Positions 8,851-16,502 of a stretch of DNA of 64,000 nt are shown here, one piece after another. This DNA comes from Duncaniella muricolitica. GTDB lineage: Bacteria; Bacteroidota; Bacteroidia; Bacteroidales; Muribaculaceae. The translations under genes and the position numbers were made by a program. The stretch's first letter is position 1. Every line of letters begins with the position of its first letter. The stretch covers positions 2,356,001 to 2,420,000 of the forward strand of contig CP061009.1 in assembly GCA_025808375.1 (NCBI GenBank), in the 5' to 3' direction. The notes beneath the pieces are model-generated. The model did not search any database. It was not told the DNA's origin and saw only the letters and a program-made list of their open reading frames with translations.

Positions 8851-9482
8851 TGGCCCGACCCATAGCACTCATAGGCGGAGGGGGACACGCCCTTTCGCTG
8901 CTCGACATACTCCCGTCATCTGCAAAGGTGGCGGGATACGTTGATTTGGCCCCCGTCCCGTCCATGCCCCTCGGGTGGCTTGGCGACGACGCGGCCTTTA
9001 TGGCGGACTGCGCCCCCGACTCGACCGACATCATCGTGACCCTCGTAAGCGGAGCCGACTGCTCGCTCAGGGCACGTCGCAGGGTCATAGACCGCTACGG
9101 CCGCTACGGCTCGCCCGTGACGGTGGCACCCTCGGCCATAGTGTCGCCCTCGGCACGGCTGGGAGGAGGCACGGCCGTGTTTCACCGCGCGACGGTCAAC
9201 GCCGCCACCACCGCCGGAGCACACTGCGTAATCAACACGGGGGCCATCGTGGAGCACGGATGCACGCTGGGTGACAACGTGTTCATAGGCCCGGGAGCCG
9301 TCATATGCGGAGGCGTCACCATAGGCGATGACACATATATAGGCGCGGGCGTCATCATAAAGCCCTGCGTCACCGTGGGGGCCCGCGTCACCGTGGGGGC
9401 CGGAGCCGTAGTGACAGCCGACATCCCCGCCGCGGGCACTTATGCCGGAGTGCCGGCCCGATCTCTTCATCAAAAACGATAA
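8850..9482 (+). CDS. neuD: NeuD-like sugar O-acyltransferase
   Basis: A 210-residue protein of the sialic acid O-acetyltransferase/PglD family. It starts with a Rossmann-like PIALIGGGGHALSLLDIL segment that binds the sugar nucleotide or acceptor. From about residue 90 it has left-handed beta-helix hexapeptide repeats (VSPSARLGGGTAV, INTGAIVEHGCTLGDNVFIG, GVTIGDDTYIGAG) that bind acetyl-CoA. The start overlaps the previous stop by one base (TGATG), and neuB follows after 9 nt. The pairing implies modification of a nonulosonic acid or its precursor for a surface glycan. Confidence 0.85.
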   Translation: MARPIALIGGGGHALSLLDILPSSAKVAGYVDLAPVPSMPLGWLGDDAAFMADCAPDSTDIIVTLVSGADCSLRARRRVIDRYGRYGSPVTVAPSAIVSPSARLGGGTAVFHRATVNAATTAGAHCVINTGAIVEHGCTLGDNVFIGPGAVICGGVTIGDDTYIGAGVIIKPCVTVGARVTVGAGAVVTADIPAAGTYAGVPARSLHQKR

Positions 9483-9491
9483 ACACACCTC

Positions 9492-10520
9492 ATGACAACA
9501 CCTCCCCACGCCATAATAATAGCCGAAGCGGGCGTCAACCACAACGGCTCGCTCGACACGGCCCTCGAGATGGTGGGCCGCGCGGCCCGTGCCGGAGTCG
9601 ACTATGTGAAGTTTCAGACCTTCAAGGCCGAAAATCTCGTGTCGGCCTCAGCCCCCAAGGCCCGCTATCAGCAGGAAAACTGCGGTGACCGCGAGGGCGA
9701 CGACAACTCTCAACTGGCTATGCTCAAGGGGCTCGAACTGACCGCGGCCGACTTTGCCCGGCTGGCCGAAGAGTGTCGTCGTCAGGGGGTGGGCTTCATG
9801 AGCACCCCGTTTGACCACGAATCCATCGAGCAGCTCGCGGCCCTCGGCATGGACTACTGGAAGATACCCTCGGGCGAAATCACCAATCTGCCCTATCTGC
9901 GCCACATAGCATCCAAGGGGGGACGCGTCATCCTCTCGACAGGCATGTCGACGCTCCCCGAGGTGGAAAGTGCCGTGACCGCTCTATGCGAGCGAGGACT
10001 CATCTCACGCTCCGACATCTACCTGCTGCACTGCACCACCCAATACCCCACCCCGCCCGAAGCCGTCAATCTCCGCGCCATGGACACACTCGCCACGCTC
10101 GGATGTGGCGGCACAGGCTACAGCGACCACACGCGCGGCATCACCGTGGCCATAGCCGCAGCAGCCCGCGGAGCCATGATTATAGAGAAGCATTTCACGC
10201 TCGACCGCTCCATGCCCGGGCCCGACCACAAGGCGTCGCTCACGCCCGACGAGCTCGCAGCCATGGTCTCGGCCATACGCGAGACGGAGCTGGCTCTCGG
10301 ACACCCCGACAAGACCGTCACCGAGGCCGAGCGTCCCAACATAGCCGTGGCGCGCAAGAGCATCGTGGCCTCGCGCCACATCTCCAAGGGCGAGACCCTC
10401 TCCGACAGCAATCTCGCGGCCAAACGTCCAGGCACCGGGCTAAGCCCCATGCTCTGGGACTCCGTCACAGGCACCCGCGCCATACGCGACTTCGGGCCCG
10501 ACGAGCCCATAGAGATATAG
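9492..10520 (+). CDS. neuB: N-acetylneuraminate (nonulosonic acid) synthase NeuB
   Basis: A 342-residue NeuB-family enzyme that condenses phosphoenolpyruvate with an acetamido sugar to form sialic, legionaminic or a related nine-carbon acid. Landmarks are IIAEAGVNHNGSLDTA at the start, VKFQTFKAENLVS, MSTPFDHESI, KIPSGEITNLPYL, and EKHFTLDRSMPGPDHKASL near residue 230. A C-terminal SAF domain (VARKSIVASRHISKGETL) follows. The exact sugar cannot be told from sequence. No activating cytidylyltransferase (neuA) is adjacent, so the rest of the pathway must lie elsewhere. Confidence 0.93.
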   Translation: MTTPPHAIIIAEAGVNHNGSLDTALEMVGRAARAGVDYVKFQTFKAENLVSASAPKARYQQENCGDREGDDNSQLAMLKGLELTAADFARLAEECRRQGVGFMSTPFDHESIEQLAALGMDYWKIPSGEITNLPYLRHIASKGGRVILSTGMSTLPEVESAVTALCERGLISRSDIYLLHCTTQYPTPPEAVNLRAMDTLATLGCGGTGYSDHTRGITVAIAAAARGAMIIEKHFTLDRSMPGPDHKASLTPDELAAMVSAIRETELALGHPDKTVTEAERPNIAVARKSIVASRHISKGETLSDSNLAAKRPGTGLSPMLWDSVTGTRAIRDFGPDEPIEI

Positions 10521-10530
10521 AGACGACAAA

Positions 10531-10559
10531 CCGTCAGCCACAACCACTGTGACCGACGG
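10531..10559 (+). terminator. Possible terminator after neuB
   Basis: An imperfect 12-bp stem (CCGTCAGCCACA with TGTGACCGACGG, two mismatches) lies 11 nt after the neuB stop. It is followed by an A-rich rather than a T-rich run, so the call is weak. Confidence 0.35.
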
Positions 10560-10599
10560 CCTAACAAACAAAAAATGAACGAACAAATAATGTATTTCG

Positions 10600-10671
10600 T
10601 ACCTCGGAGGGGAATCGAACCCCTATCTGAAAATTAGGAATTTCCCATTCTATCCATTGAACTACCAAGGC
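10600..10671 (-). tRNA. tRNA-Arg (anticodon CCT)
   Basis: A 72-nt cloverleaf on the minus strand. The acceptor stem is GCCTTGG with CCGAGGT and the discriminator is A. The anticodon stem is GGAAA/TTTTC around the loop TTCCTAA, giving anticodon CCT (codon AGG). The T-arm is AGGGG-TTCGATT-CCCCT. The 3' CCA is not encoded, as usual in Bacteroidota. Confidence 0.93.
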
Positions 10672-10692
10672 AGACATGCATCAAATGCAGTG

Positions 10693-10724
10693 CAAAGATA
10701 CGCATTATCCGAGAAATCTCCAAA
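10693..10724 (-). promoter_or_regulatory. Promoter of tRNA-Arg
   Basis: Minus strand TTTG (10724-10721), 20 nt, TATCTTTG (10700-10693), ending 22 nt before the mature 5' end of the tRNA. Confidence 0.55.
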
Positions 10725-10785
10725 ACAAATAAGAGGTAAACATCGAAAATCACAATCACCACACCATACTTTCGTCCACGGTCTC

Positions 10786-10858
10786 AGTGTCAGTGTCAAA
10801 ATTTTGACACACCCGTGACACAGTGTCACCACAGTGTCAAATTTTTGACACTGACACT
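10786..10858. repeat. Palindromic GTGTCA array, copy 1
   Basis: A 73-bp stretch built from GTGTCA/TGACAC units. It contains the perfect 16-bp palindrome TGTCAAAATTTTGACA, then GTGACACAGTGTCAC, then a near copy of the first. The whole block is itself an inverted repeat with 25-bp arms and one mismatch. A closely similar 72-bp copy lies at 12783-12854, so the two blocks bracket the ATPase gene. They may be operators for its helix-turn-helix domain, iterons, or element ends. The role is inference. Confidence 0.85.
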
Positions 10859-10862
10859 CGCA

Positions 10863-11440
10863 AAAACTTACGATTTATCATCTGTGGTAAGGAAAGAGGG
10901 CGTTGCAAAACTTACGATTTAATCAGTTGTAACAAGGAAAGAGGGTGTTGCAAAACACCCGAAAGCGGATAATTTGTAGACTGTTGTAGCAAAGAAAGGC
11001 CCGTAGGGCCTGTGCGAACTTAGGCCATGGCAAGCACCCGCGCAAGCGGTGCGCAGCCATGGTATAAGGACAGATATAAGACGGTGCGCCGCATAGCGGT
11101 GCCACAAAACGCCATGATGGTAATTCACTGCGACTTAACGTCTTGATTCGCTTGTATTGTTGTACCGCTACGCGGCACATTCTGTGGATAATTATTCTGT
11201 ACCATGGCAGCGCACCGCTTGCGCGGGTGCTTGCCATGGCCTAAGCTCGCACAGGCCCTACGGGCCTTTCCTTGCCCCTGACGGGTACTAATCAGCTACT
11301 AATAGACGTTTTGCAACACCCTCTTGCTACAACAGTCTGCAAATTATCTGCTTTCGGGTGTTTTGCGACACCATCTTATTATGCCACAAAAGGCTATAAA
11401 CTATCTGTTTTCGTAAGTTTTACGACACCATCCTTTTACA
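10863..11440. repeat. Large imperfect palindrome with tandem 45-57-bp units
   Basis: No gene is supported here. The left half carries tandem units (10863-10906 and 10907-10951, each with AAAACTTACGATTTA and GGAAAGAGGG), then a third diverged unit. The segment 10944-11064 is repeated in inverted orientation at 11200-11372, interrupted on the right by about 50 extra bases. The best part, around 11000-11064 and 11200-11270, is nearly identical. An inner pair (GCCGCATAGCGGT with ACCGCTACGCGGC) continues the symmetry toward a centre near 11130. Sub-palindromes such as AGGCCCGTAGGGCCT lie within the arms. Short open frames across it are mutually repetitive and are not convincing proteins. Confidence 0.8.
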
Positions 11441-11442
11441 TC

Positions 11443-12681
11443 TCATGGCGTCGGGTCACACTCCTCCTCGCTCTTTCTCAGGAGTCTGAAAGTAGTCGAA
11501 CGGCTCACCCCGAGTGCCGAGGCTATCTCATCGATACTCTTGCCGGATGTCTTCATCTCATCGGCAACTTTCCGCATGTCGGTACGCGAGCGTGAGAACC
11601 GCTGACGCTCGGCCAGATGGGAGTCCTCGCTGTCGGTGCCTATGGATGAGAAGCCCACAAAGTTTTCGTAAATCTTGCCTATGGTGCATGAGAGCACATT
11701 GTCGCGGTCATAGACCTGCTCGCAGTTGCGCTGCTTGATCTGCTTGATATAGCGCAGGTCCTTACCGCGGTTGCTCTCGCCGATGGCAAAGGCCGAGTCG
11801 GCAAAGTTGATAAGCATCTTGGAGCCTTGAAGGTCATTGCGGGTGAGAGGGTTGCAGAGAGCGCGTTTAGGCGTATGGGCCAGCAGGAGTATACTCAGGT
11901 CGTGACGCTTCTTGAGAGCTACGAGCTTCTTCATGAGCGGCATGGCGTCGGCGGCCGACTCGGTGCCCGAGGCCATGAAGGTGATATTGTCGATGATGAG
12001 CACTCGGGCCATTGCCTCCTCGATGCGCATCTCGAGGTCGGAGATAACCTGGTCGGCAAACGCCTGGGTGGCGTAATCGTCGGTAAAATCGTCGGACGAC
12101 ATGTCGTAACACAGCTCTACGCGGTTGAACTGCTGGCTGAAATCGTAATACACCTTGCGCCCCGGCTCGTCGGGATGCGGACACGAATAGCGTCGGCCAA
12201 ACTGCACGAGACCCAGCTCAAAGTCGGCATAGACCACGGGCTGCGACAGTGTCTCGGGTCTGAGTTCGGGCAGAGTCGTCGTGCAATGCATGCCGTTGGC
12301 CACCATGTCGGCTATCTGCACGGCGAGTATCGACTTGCCCACATTGGTGTCGGCAAACAGTATGCATATCTCTCCCTCATACCATAGCGGACCACACAAC
12401 TGCTTCTGGTCGATGGTCACGGCTGCGTGTCGGGCCCAGTCAGACCCCGACAGCATGCGAGTGATGGCAGGTCGGCGTGACGCAGGTGCAGGTCGGGGCT
12501 TTACAGCCGCCTGCTTCTCTTTCTTAGGAGGATTACAGGCGGCCGTCTGAGCCGCATTGGCCGCGGCAGTAGCGGCCTCGGCCCTAATGTCAGACAATAT
12601 CTTGCTCAAGGAAGATATGTGAAGAGGTTTCCCGCTTTTTTTAGCGAGGGCGACGTGACGTTTGTTTCGTACATCAGACAT
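11443..12681 (-). CDS. RepA-like AAA ATPase with C-terminal helix-turn-helix
   Basis: A 412-residue protein. After a basic Ala/Pro-rich N-terminus comes a RecA-like AAA_25/RepA-type ATPase domain (about 95-330). Its P-loop is FADTNVGKSILAVQIA, its Walker B is ARVLIIDNITFM, and it has the sensor segment LSILLLAHTPKR. The last 50 residues form a helix-turn-helix (KSIDEIASALGVSRSTTFRLLRK) of the Hin/resolvase type. Relatives usually sit in the replication or mobilisation modules of Bacteroidales mobile elements, but no relaxase, primase or integrase is adjacent. The start at 12681 (MSDVRNKRH) is preferred over an upstream in-frame ATG because a -7 element lies 40 nt before it. Palindromic arrays flank the gene. 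Confidence 0.8.
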   Translation of the reverse strand: MSDVRNKRHVALAKKSGKPLHISSLSKILSDIRAEAATAAANAAQTAACNPPKKEKQAAVKPRPAPASRRPAITRMLSGSDWARHAAVTIDQKQLCGPLWYEGEICILFADTNVGKSILAVQIADMVANGMHCTTTLPELRPETLSQPVVYADFELGLVQFGRRYSCPHPDEPGRKVYYDFSQQFNRVELCYDMSSDDFTDDYATQAFADQVISDLEMRIEEAMARVLIIDNITFMASGTESAADAMPLMKKLVALKKRHDLSILLLAHTPKRALCNPLTRNDLQGSKMLINFADSAFAIGESNRGKDLRYIKQIKQRNCEQVYDRDNVLSCTIGKIYENFVGFSSIGTDSEDSHLAERQRFSRSRTDMRKVADEMKTSGKSIDEIASALGVSRSTTFRLLRKSEEECDPTP

Positions 12682-12720
12682 AATATTTAGGGGTGAGGGG
12701 GATGTTAAGGCCTCACGCTG

Positions 12721-12728
12721 CAAAGTTA
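12721..12728 (-). promoter_or_regulatory. -7 element of the ATPase gene
   Basis: TAACTTTG on the minus strand, 39 nt before the start at 12681. It lies between the gene and array copy 2, so proteins bound to that array would sit about 55 bp upstream of it. Confidence 0.4.
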
Positions 12729-12782
12729 CGTCACGCCAAGGGCCCTAAAGGTGCGATAATGTCGCTTTATGACTCAACATAG

Positions 12783-12854
12783 AGTGTCAGTGTCAAAATT
12801 TTGACACACCCGTGACACTGTGTCACTACAGTGTCACATTTGTGACACTGACAC
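12783..12854. repeat. Palindromic GTGTCA array, copy 2
   Basis: Near-identical to the array at 10786-10858, in the same orientation. The first 36 bases match exactly, with a few substitutions and one gap afterwards. It holds TGTCAAAATTTTGACA, GTGACACTGTGTCAC and GTGTCACATTTGTGACAC. It lies about 100 bp upstream of the ATPase start. Confidence 0.85.
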
Positions 12855-12864
12855 ACCCCACACA

Positions 12865-12990
12865 GGGGGATACAAAAGGACATAAGTCTCATAAGAGACA
12901 AAAGTCATTTATCTATATAACCGACAGCCATATAGATGATTAAAAAACTTTTGTTTCTTATGAAACTTATGTCCTTTTGTATCTCCCCCC
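12865..12990. repeat. Long inverted repeat with about 45-bp arms
   Basis: The left arm (12865-12909) and right arm (12945-12990) are complementary with very few mismatches. Each reads outward from GGGGG through ATACAAAAGGACATAAG and TCATAAGA. The roughly 35-base loop is AT-rich. The stem begins 10 nt after the nitrilase stop codon on the minus strand, so it could end that transcript, but it is far longer than a normal terminator. Together with 12783-12854 it fills the gap between the two genes. Confidence 0.8.
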
Positions 12991-12999
12991 GCAGAAAGT

Positions 13000-13788
13000 T
13001 TAGGGGAGCTCGATGCTCCACTTGTCCGACGCGGCATAGGCGGGAAAGCGGGCACGGCCCTGGGCAAGCGCGCGGAGGTCGAGCAGAGCGTAGTGATAGC
13101 CGTTGCGGCGCGTCTCCTGGATATTGACACCGAGATTGTCATACATGCCTGAGTCTGACAGCTTGTATTCGCCATACTTGTCAGAGCCCGAGCAGTTGGC
13201 CACGATGACATAGGCCTGATTTTCGATAGCGCGTGCGGCAAGCAGCGTCTTGAGCTGCTCGGCCCGAGAGTGGGGCCAGTTGGCCGGCACAATCAGCACG
13301 TCATACATCGACTCGGGCCTGTTGCGCGTCCACACGGGGAAACGGAGGTCGAAACACAACACCAGCATGAACTCACAGCCGCGATAACGTATGCGTGCCG
13401 GCATCTCGCGGCCGGGGGTATAGACCTTGTCCTCGGTCGACAGCGGGAAGAGGTGGCGTTTGTCATAAAACGTCACGTCGCCCCCCGGCTCCATGAAGAA
13501 GCCGCGGTTGAAATAACGGCCCCCTCCGTCGGTGGCCAGAAAACTGCCCGCTATGGCAAAGCCGAAAAACTCGGCCCAGCGTCGGAGAGCCGCGACGGTG
13601 CGTCCGTCGTTGGGCTCGGCAAGCTGCGAGACGGTCTTCTGATCGGGCACAAACGAGGTGGTGAAGAGCTCGGGCAGCACCACTACATCGGTGTCGCGCT
13701 CCACGTCGTTGAGAGCCTTGGCGGCCGTGAGCAGATTGTCCTCGACCGAGGCATACGCTATGTCGAGGGGGATGGTGCAGATTTTCAT
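13000..13788 (-). CDS. Carbon-nitrogen hydrolase, omega-amidase type
   Basis: A 262-residue nitrilase-superfamily enzyme. The catalytic triad is visible: Glu in VVVLPELFTTSF, Lys in FYDKRHLFPL and Cys in LVLCFDLRFPVW. The sequence resembles the YafV/Nit2 omega-amidases, which hydrolyse alpha-ketoglutaramate or alpha-ketosuccinamate, the toxic by-products of glutamine and asparagine transamination. The exact substrate is inferred. The start codon overlaps the stop of the acyltransferase gene upstream by 4 nt (ATGA), which points to translational coupling. The long inverted repeat at 12865-12990 lies directly downstream. Confidence 0.88.
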   Translation of the reverse strand: MKICTIPLDIAYASVEDNLLTAAKALNDVERDTDVVVLPELFTTSFVPDQKTVSQLAEPNDGRTVAALRRWAEFFGFAIAGSFLATDGGGRYFNRGFFMEPGGDVTFYDKRHLFPLSTEDKVYTPGREMPARIRYRGCEFMLVLCFDLRFPVWTRNRPESMYDVLIVPANWPHSRAEQLKTLLAARAIENQAYVIVANCSGSDKYGEYKLSDSGMYDNLGVNIQETRRNGYHYALLDLRALAQGRARFPAYAASDKWSIELP

Positions 13789-14324
13789 TTGGCTGAAAAG
13801 TTTTCGGGTATGATGCCTTGAAACTGTCGGTAATAACTCTTGATGGCACGCATGTCGGCCTCGATGTCGCCCGTGGGGGTAAAGGTCTTTTCGAGATGCA
13901 CCAGCTTGTTGGCGGCGTCGATGGCTCCGAGCACTATGGGCACGCGGGCCTCATAGGCGATGTGCAGGAAGCCCGTGCGCCATTGGCTGACGCGCGCGCG
14001 GGTGCCCTCGGGCGTGATGGCTATGCAGAGGCTCTCGGAGGTGTCAAACTTGTGGATGATGGCCTCGCTGAGCGACGACCCGCGTCGGCGCGACACAGGG
14101 ATGCCCCCCATGGCTCTGAACAGATATTTCATGGGGAAGAAAAACCATGCTTCCTTCATCAGAAAGCCCGCCTTGCGTCCGAGCGACCACCAGGCAAATT
14201 TACCCAGCACAAAGTCCCAGTTGGACGTGTGAGGGGCCACACAGATAATGCTCTTCGGATAGTCGGGCACTGTGCAGAGCACCCGCCATCCGAAGAGTCG
14301 TAATATGCTTTTACAAAATCCCAT
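13785..14324 (-). CDS. Lysophospholipid acyltransferase (PlsC-like)
   Basis: A 179-residue member of the glycerol-3-phosphate acyltransferase superfamily. It shows the HX4D catalytic box (APHTSNWDFVLG), the GGIPVSRRRGSS region and the acceptor-binding ITPEGTRARV motif. It probably transfers an acyl chain to a lysophospholipid or similar acceptor at the inner membrane. It is shorter than typical PlsC (about 240 residues) and lacks a clear N-terminal membrane anchor, a form common in Bacteroidales. The 4-nt overlap with the nitrilase gene is probably chance operon packing rather than a functional link. Confidence 0.85.
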   Translation of the reverse strand: MGFCKSILRLFGWRVLCTVPDYPKSIICVAPHTSNWDFVLGKFAWWSLGRKAGFLMKEAWFFFPMKYLFRAMGGIPVSRRRGSSLSEAIIHKFDTSESLCIAITPEGTRARVSQWRTGFLHIAYEARVPIVLGAIDAANKLVHLEKTFTPTGDIEADMRAIKSYYRQFQGIIPENFSAK

Positions 14325-14366
14325 AGTTATGCTTTGGGAAGTCTATTTTCTATACGAGTGGGGTTC

Positions 14367-14768
14367 TTACTTGCTCTCCTCGGCAAATCCGAGCTCGAGT
14401 ATATGCTTCATCTGAGCCTTGCGCTGCTCGGGGGTCGAGGCGTCGGGCACGGTGGCGTTCATCTCCTTGAGTATCTCCTGCACGCGTGCGTTGAAATGCT
14501 CGCGCAGCTTGGCGAACGAGGCCTTGAAATAGGCGCGGCGCGCGTCGGCATACTCTTTCCTGTTGTCAAACGACCGGGGCGTGCGCGGAAACTCCACGCT
14601 CACCAGCCGCAGAGCCGACGCCTGGAGGTCGGCAAGCTGATAGATAATCTCGTTGAGCTTCTCGCGGTCGATGCCGGGAATGGCGATTTTGGCTAATACA
14701 CATTCACCCGCAAGTGCTCCGCATATGCGATGAATCTCTTTCTTCAGGAGTCGTTTGTTGGCTGCCAT
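14367..14768 (-). CDS. Conserved hypothetical protein, helical
   Basis: A 133-residue soluble protein with no signal peptide and no membrane helix, predicted mostly alpha-helical and charged (KRLLKKEIHRICGALAGE, DRKEYADARRAYFKAS-like and AKLREHFNARVQEILKEM segments). I do not recognise a named domain. It lies between thrC and the acyltransferase gene, in the same direction, with gaps of 79 and 42 nt. The codon usage resembles its neighbours, so it looks like a resident gene. Confidence 0.7.
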   Translation of the reverse strand: MAANKRLLKKEIHRICGALAGECVLAKIAIPGIDREKLNEIIYQLADLQASALRLVSVEFPRTPRSFDNRKEYADARRAYFKASFAKLREHFNARVQEILKEMNATVPDASTPEQRKAQMKHILELGFAEESK

Positions 14769-14847
14769 AATAAGTATATGTTTAGAATGGATGATTAAAT
14801 CTGTGTTATTCTTTCTCTCTGTCTGTCTACGGTTACAACGTCTGAGG

Positions 14848-16164
14848 TCAACCGTTGGTTGTGTGGGTCAATATCTTTTTAAGAGCCTCGTATGACACCG
14901 ATATGCGCGGATGCTGCGCCCCGCGGTGCGTGCCCGCGGCCCGCAGAGGGCTCTTGAGCTCCACGCCCGTGGCGTCACATACGGTGCGGGCAAACTTGGC
15001 GGGATGGGCCGTGGCAAGAAATATGCCCGTCTCCCCCTCCTTTATGTCATCGCGCAGGGCCGCAAGGGCCGACGCCCCGTGAGGGTCGAGAAGATACGAG
15101 TCGGCCGAATAGGTGCGCGACATCGAGGCAAGTATGTCGTCGTCACTATAGGAATGCCCCTTGACCAGACGCGAGATGGGCCCGTAGTCGCCCGCAAACA
15201 TGTCGAGGATGCGCGAGATGTTTGACGGATTGCCCACATCCATCGCGCAAGCCACCGTCCTGACAGCCCGCCGCGGGATGAATTTGCCCGTGAGCAGATA
15301 GTCGACCGTCACATCGTTGACATTGTTGGCCACGACAAAACGCTTGACCGGGAGCCCCATGCGCCACGCAAGCAGTCCGGCCGTCAGATTGCCGAGATTG
15401 CCCGATGGTATTGACATCACCACACGCCCGTGCATGTCGCCCTCCTCACGCCCGGCAAGCACTCCATAAGCGTGAAAGAAGTAAAACATCTGGGGCAACA
15501 GGCGGCAGATGTTGATGGAGTTGGCCGACGTGAGCTCAAACTCCCTGCGCAGCTCCCCGTCGCCAAACGCCTCCTTCACAAGCCGCTGGCAGTCGTCAAA
15601 CGTGCCCAGCACCTCGATGGGATGCACCGCCCCTGCGGCCACGTCGAGCTGCTCGCGCTGCATGCGCGACAACCGTCCCGAGGGATAGAGAATGTAGACC
15701 TCCACCCCCGGCACATCCTTGAAGCCGGCGGCCACCGCCCCGCCCGAGTCGCCCGAAGTGGCCACGAGCACCTTGACCTTGCCCGAGCCCTGGCGCGAGG
15801 AGTAATGCCCGATGATGCGGGCCAGAAATCTTGCCCCCACATCCTTGAAAGCATACGTCGGGCCGTGAAACAGCTCGAGCGAATAGATGTTGTCCTCGAC
15901 CTTGACCAGAGGGATGTCGAAGGTAAATGTATCGTTCACTATCTGCCTTATCTCGGCAGAGTCTATCTCGTCGCCCAGCATGAGGTCGGCCACGACAAAC
16001 GCTATGTCGCGCACGCTCATCCCGGATATATTGTTGAAGAAAGCCGCCGGTATCACAGGTATACGCTCGGGCATATACAGTCCACCGTCGGGTGCCAGTC
16101 CCGTCATCACGGCCTCTCTCAGCCCCACGGTCGGCGATTGTCGGTTTGTGCTATATAACTTCAT
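14848..16164 (-). CDS. thrC: Threonine synthase
   Basis: A 438-residue PLP enzyme that converts O-phosphohomoserine to threonine, the last step of threonine synthesis. It begins with MKLYSTNRQSPTVGLREAVM, typical of the class with an N-terminal cap. The PLP-lysine lies in TYAFKDVGARFLARI, and the phosphate and cofactor loop is VATSGDSGGAVAAGF. The C-terminal region has the usual LDPHGASALAAL. It follows the small lipoprotein gene by 11 nt in the same direction, so it is at the end of the porQ-cmk-ispH run. No threonine-rich leader is seen upstream. Confidence 0.96.
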   Translation of the reverse strand: MKLYSTNRQSPTVGLREAVMTGLAPDGGLYMPERIPVIPAAFFNNISGMSVRDIAFVVADLMLGDEIDSAEIRQIVNDTFTFDIPLVKVEDNIYSLELFHGPTYAFKDVGARFLARIIGHYSSRQGSGKVKVLVATSGDSGGAVAAGFKDVPGVEVYILYPSGRLSRMQREQLDVAAGAVHPIEVLGTFDDCQRLVKEAFGDGELRREFELTSANSINICRLLPQMFYFFHAYGVLAGREEGDMHGRVVMSIPSGNLGNLTAGLLAWRMGLPVKRFVVANNVNDVTVDYLLTGKFIPRRAVRTVACAMDVGNPSNISRILDMFAGDYGPISRLVKGHSYSDDDILASMSRTYSADSYLLDPHGASALAALRDDIKEGETGIFLATAHPAKFARTVCDATGVELKSPLRAAGTHRGAQHPRISVSYEALKKILTHTTNG

Positions 16165-16175
16165 ACTGATACGTT

Positions 16176-16502
16176 TCAGAACAGAACCCGGGCCAATGAG
16201 TCGTCTTGGGCCTTAATGTAATCCGTAAAACCACGTTCATAATCGGCCGAAGCCTGCGCCCCGAGCCTGTCGTGAATATTGGTGATGCGCGCACGCACAT
16301 CCAGCAGAGCATCCTGCAGAGCGGCCTCATTGTCACGCAGACCCACCGCACGCTCGCCATGTTCCTGCCCCAGAGCATAAGCCTTGCGGTCACGCACATG
16401 ACGGCTCACACCGTCCGAGCCTCCACACGACACCGCCATGGCGGCCAGCATCACGGCAGCCACAGCCGCCGTCAGCAATCCTTTAGTGCCACGCCCTCTC
16501 AT
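16176..16502 (-). CDS. Small lipoprotein
   Basis: A 108-residue predicted lipoprotein. The basic start MRGRGTKG is followed by a hydrophobic stretch ending in the lipobox MAVSC, then a Gly/Ser linker and a charged helical region (RARITNIHDRLGAQASADY, ERGFTDYIKAQDDS). The start at 16502 is chosen because it overlaps the ispH stop by 4 nt (ATGA) and begins the signal peptide; the open frame upstream of it is only a shadow of ispH. It is translationally coupled between ispH and thrC. Function unknown. Confidence 0.75.
   Translation of the reverse strand: MRGRGTKGLLTAAVAAVMLAAMAVSCGGSDGVSRHVRDRKAYALGQEHGERAVGLRDNEAALQDALLDVRARITNIHDRLGAQASADYERGFTDYIKAQDDSLARVLF

Noticed and set aside
10863..11000. 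A CRISPR array suggested by the tandem units
   Set aside because: The units are joined without spacers, diverge from one another, and no cas genes are present.
10919..11237. Short open frames of 69-107 codons across the large palindrome
   Set aside because: They translate the repeat units in several frames, have no promoter or conserved domain, and resemble one another only because the DNA is repeated.
10600..13000. The repeat island as an integrative element inserted in the tRNA-Arg gene
   Set aside because: Integration normally occurs at the tRNA 3' end, which faces neuB, while the island lies on the 5' side. No integrase and no repeat of the tRNA 3' end were found.
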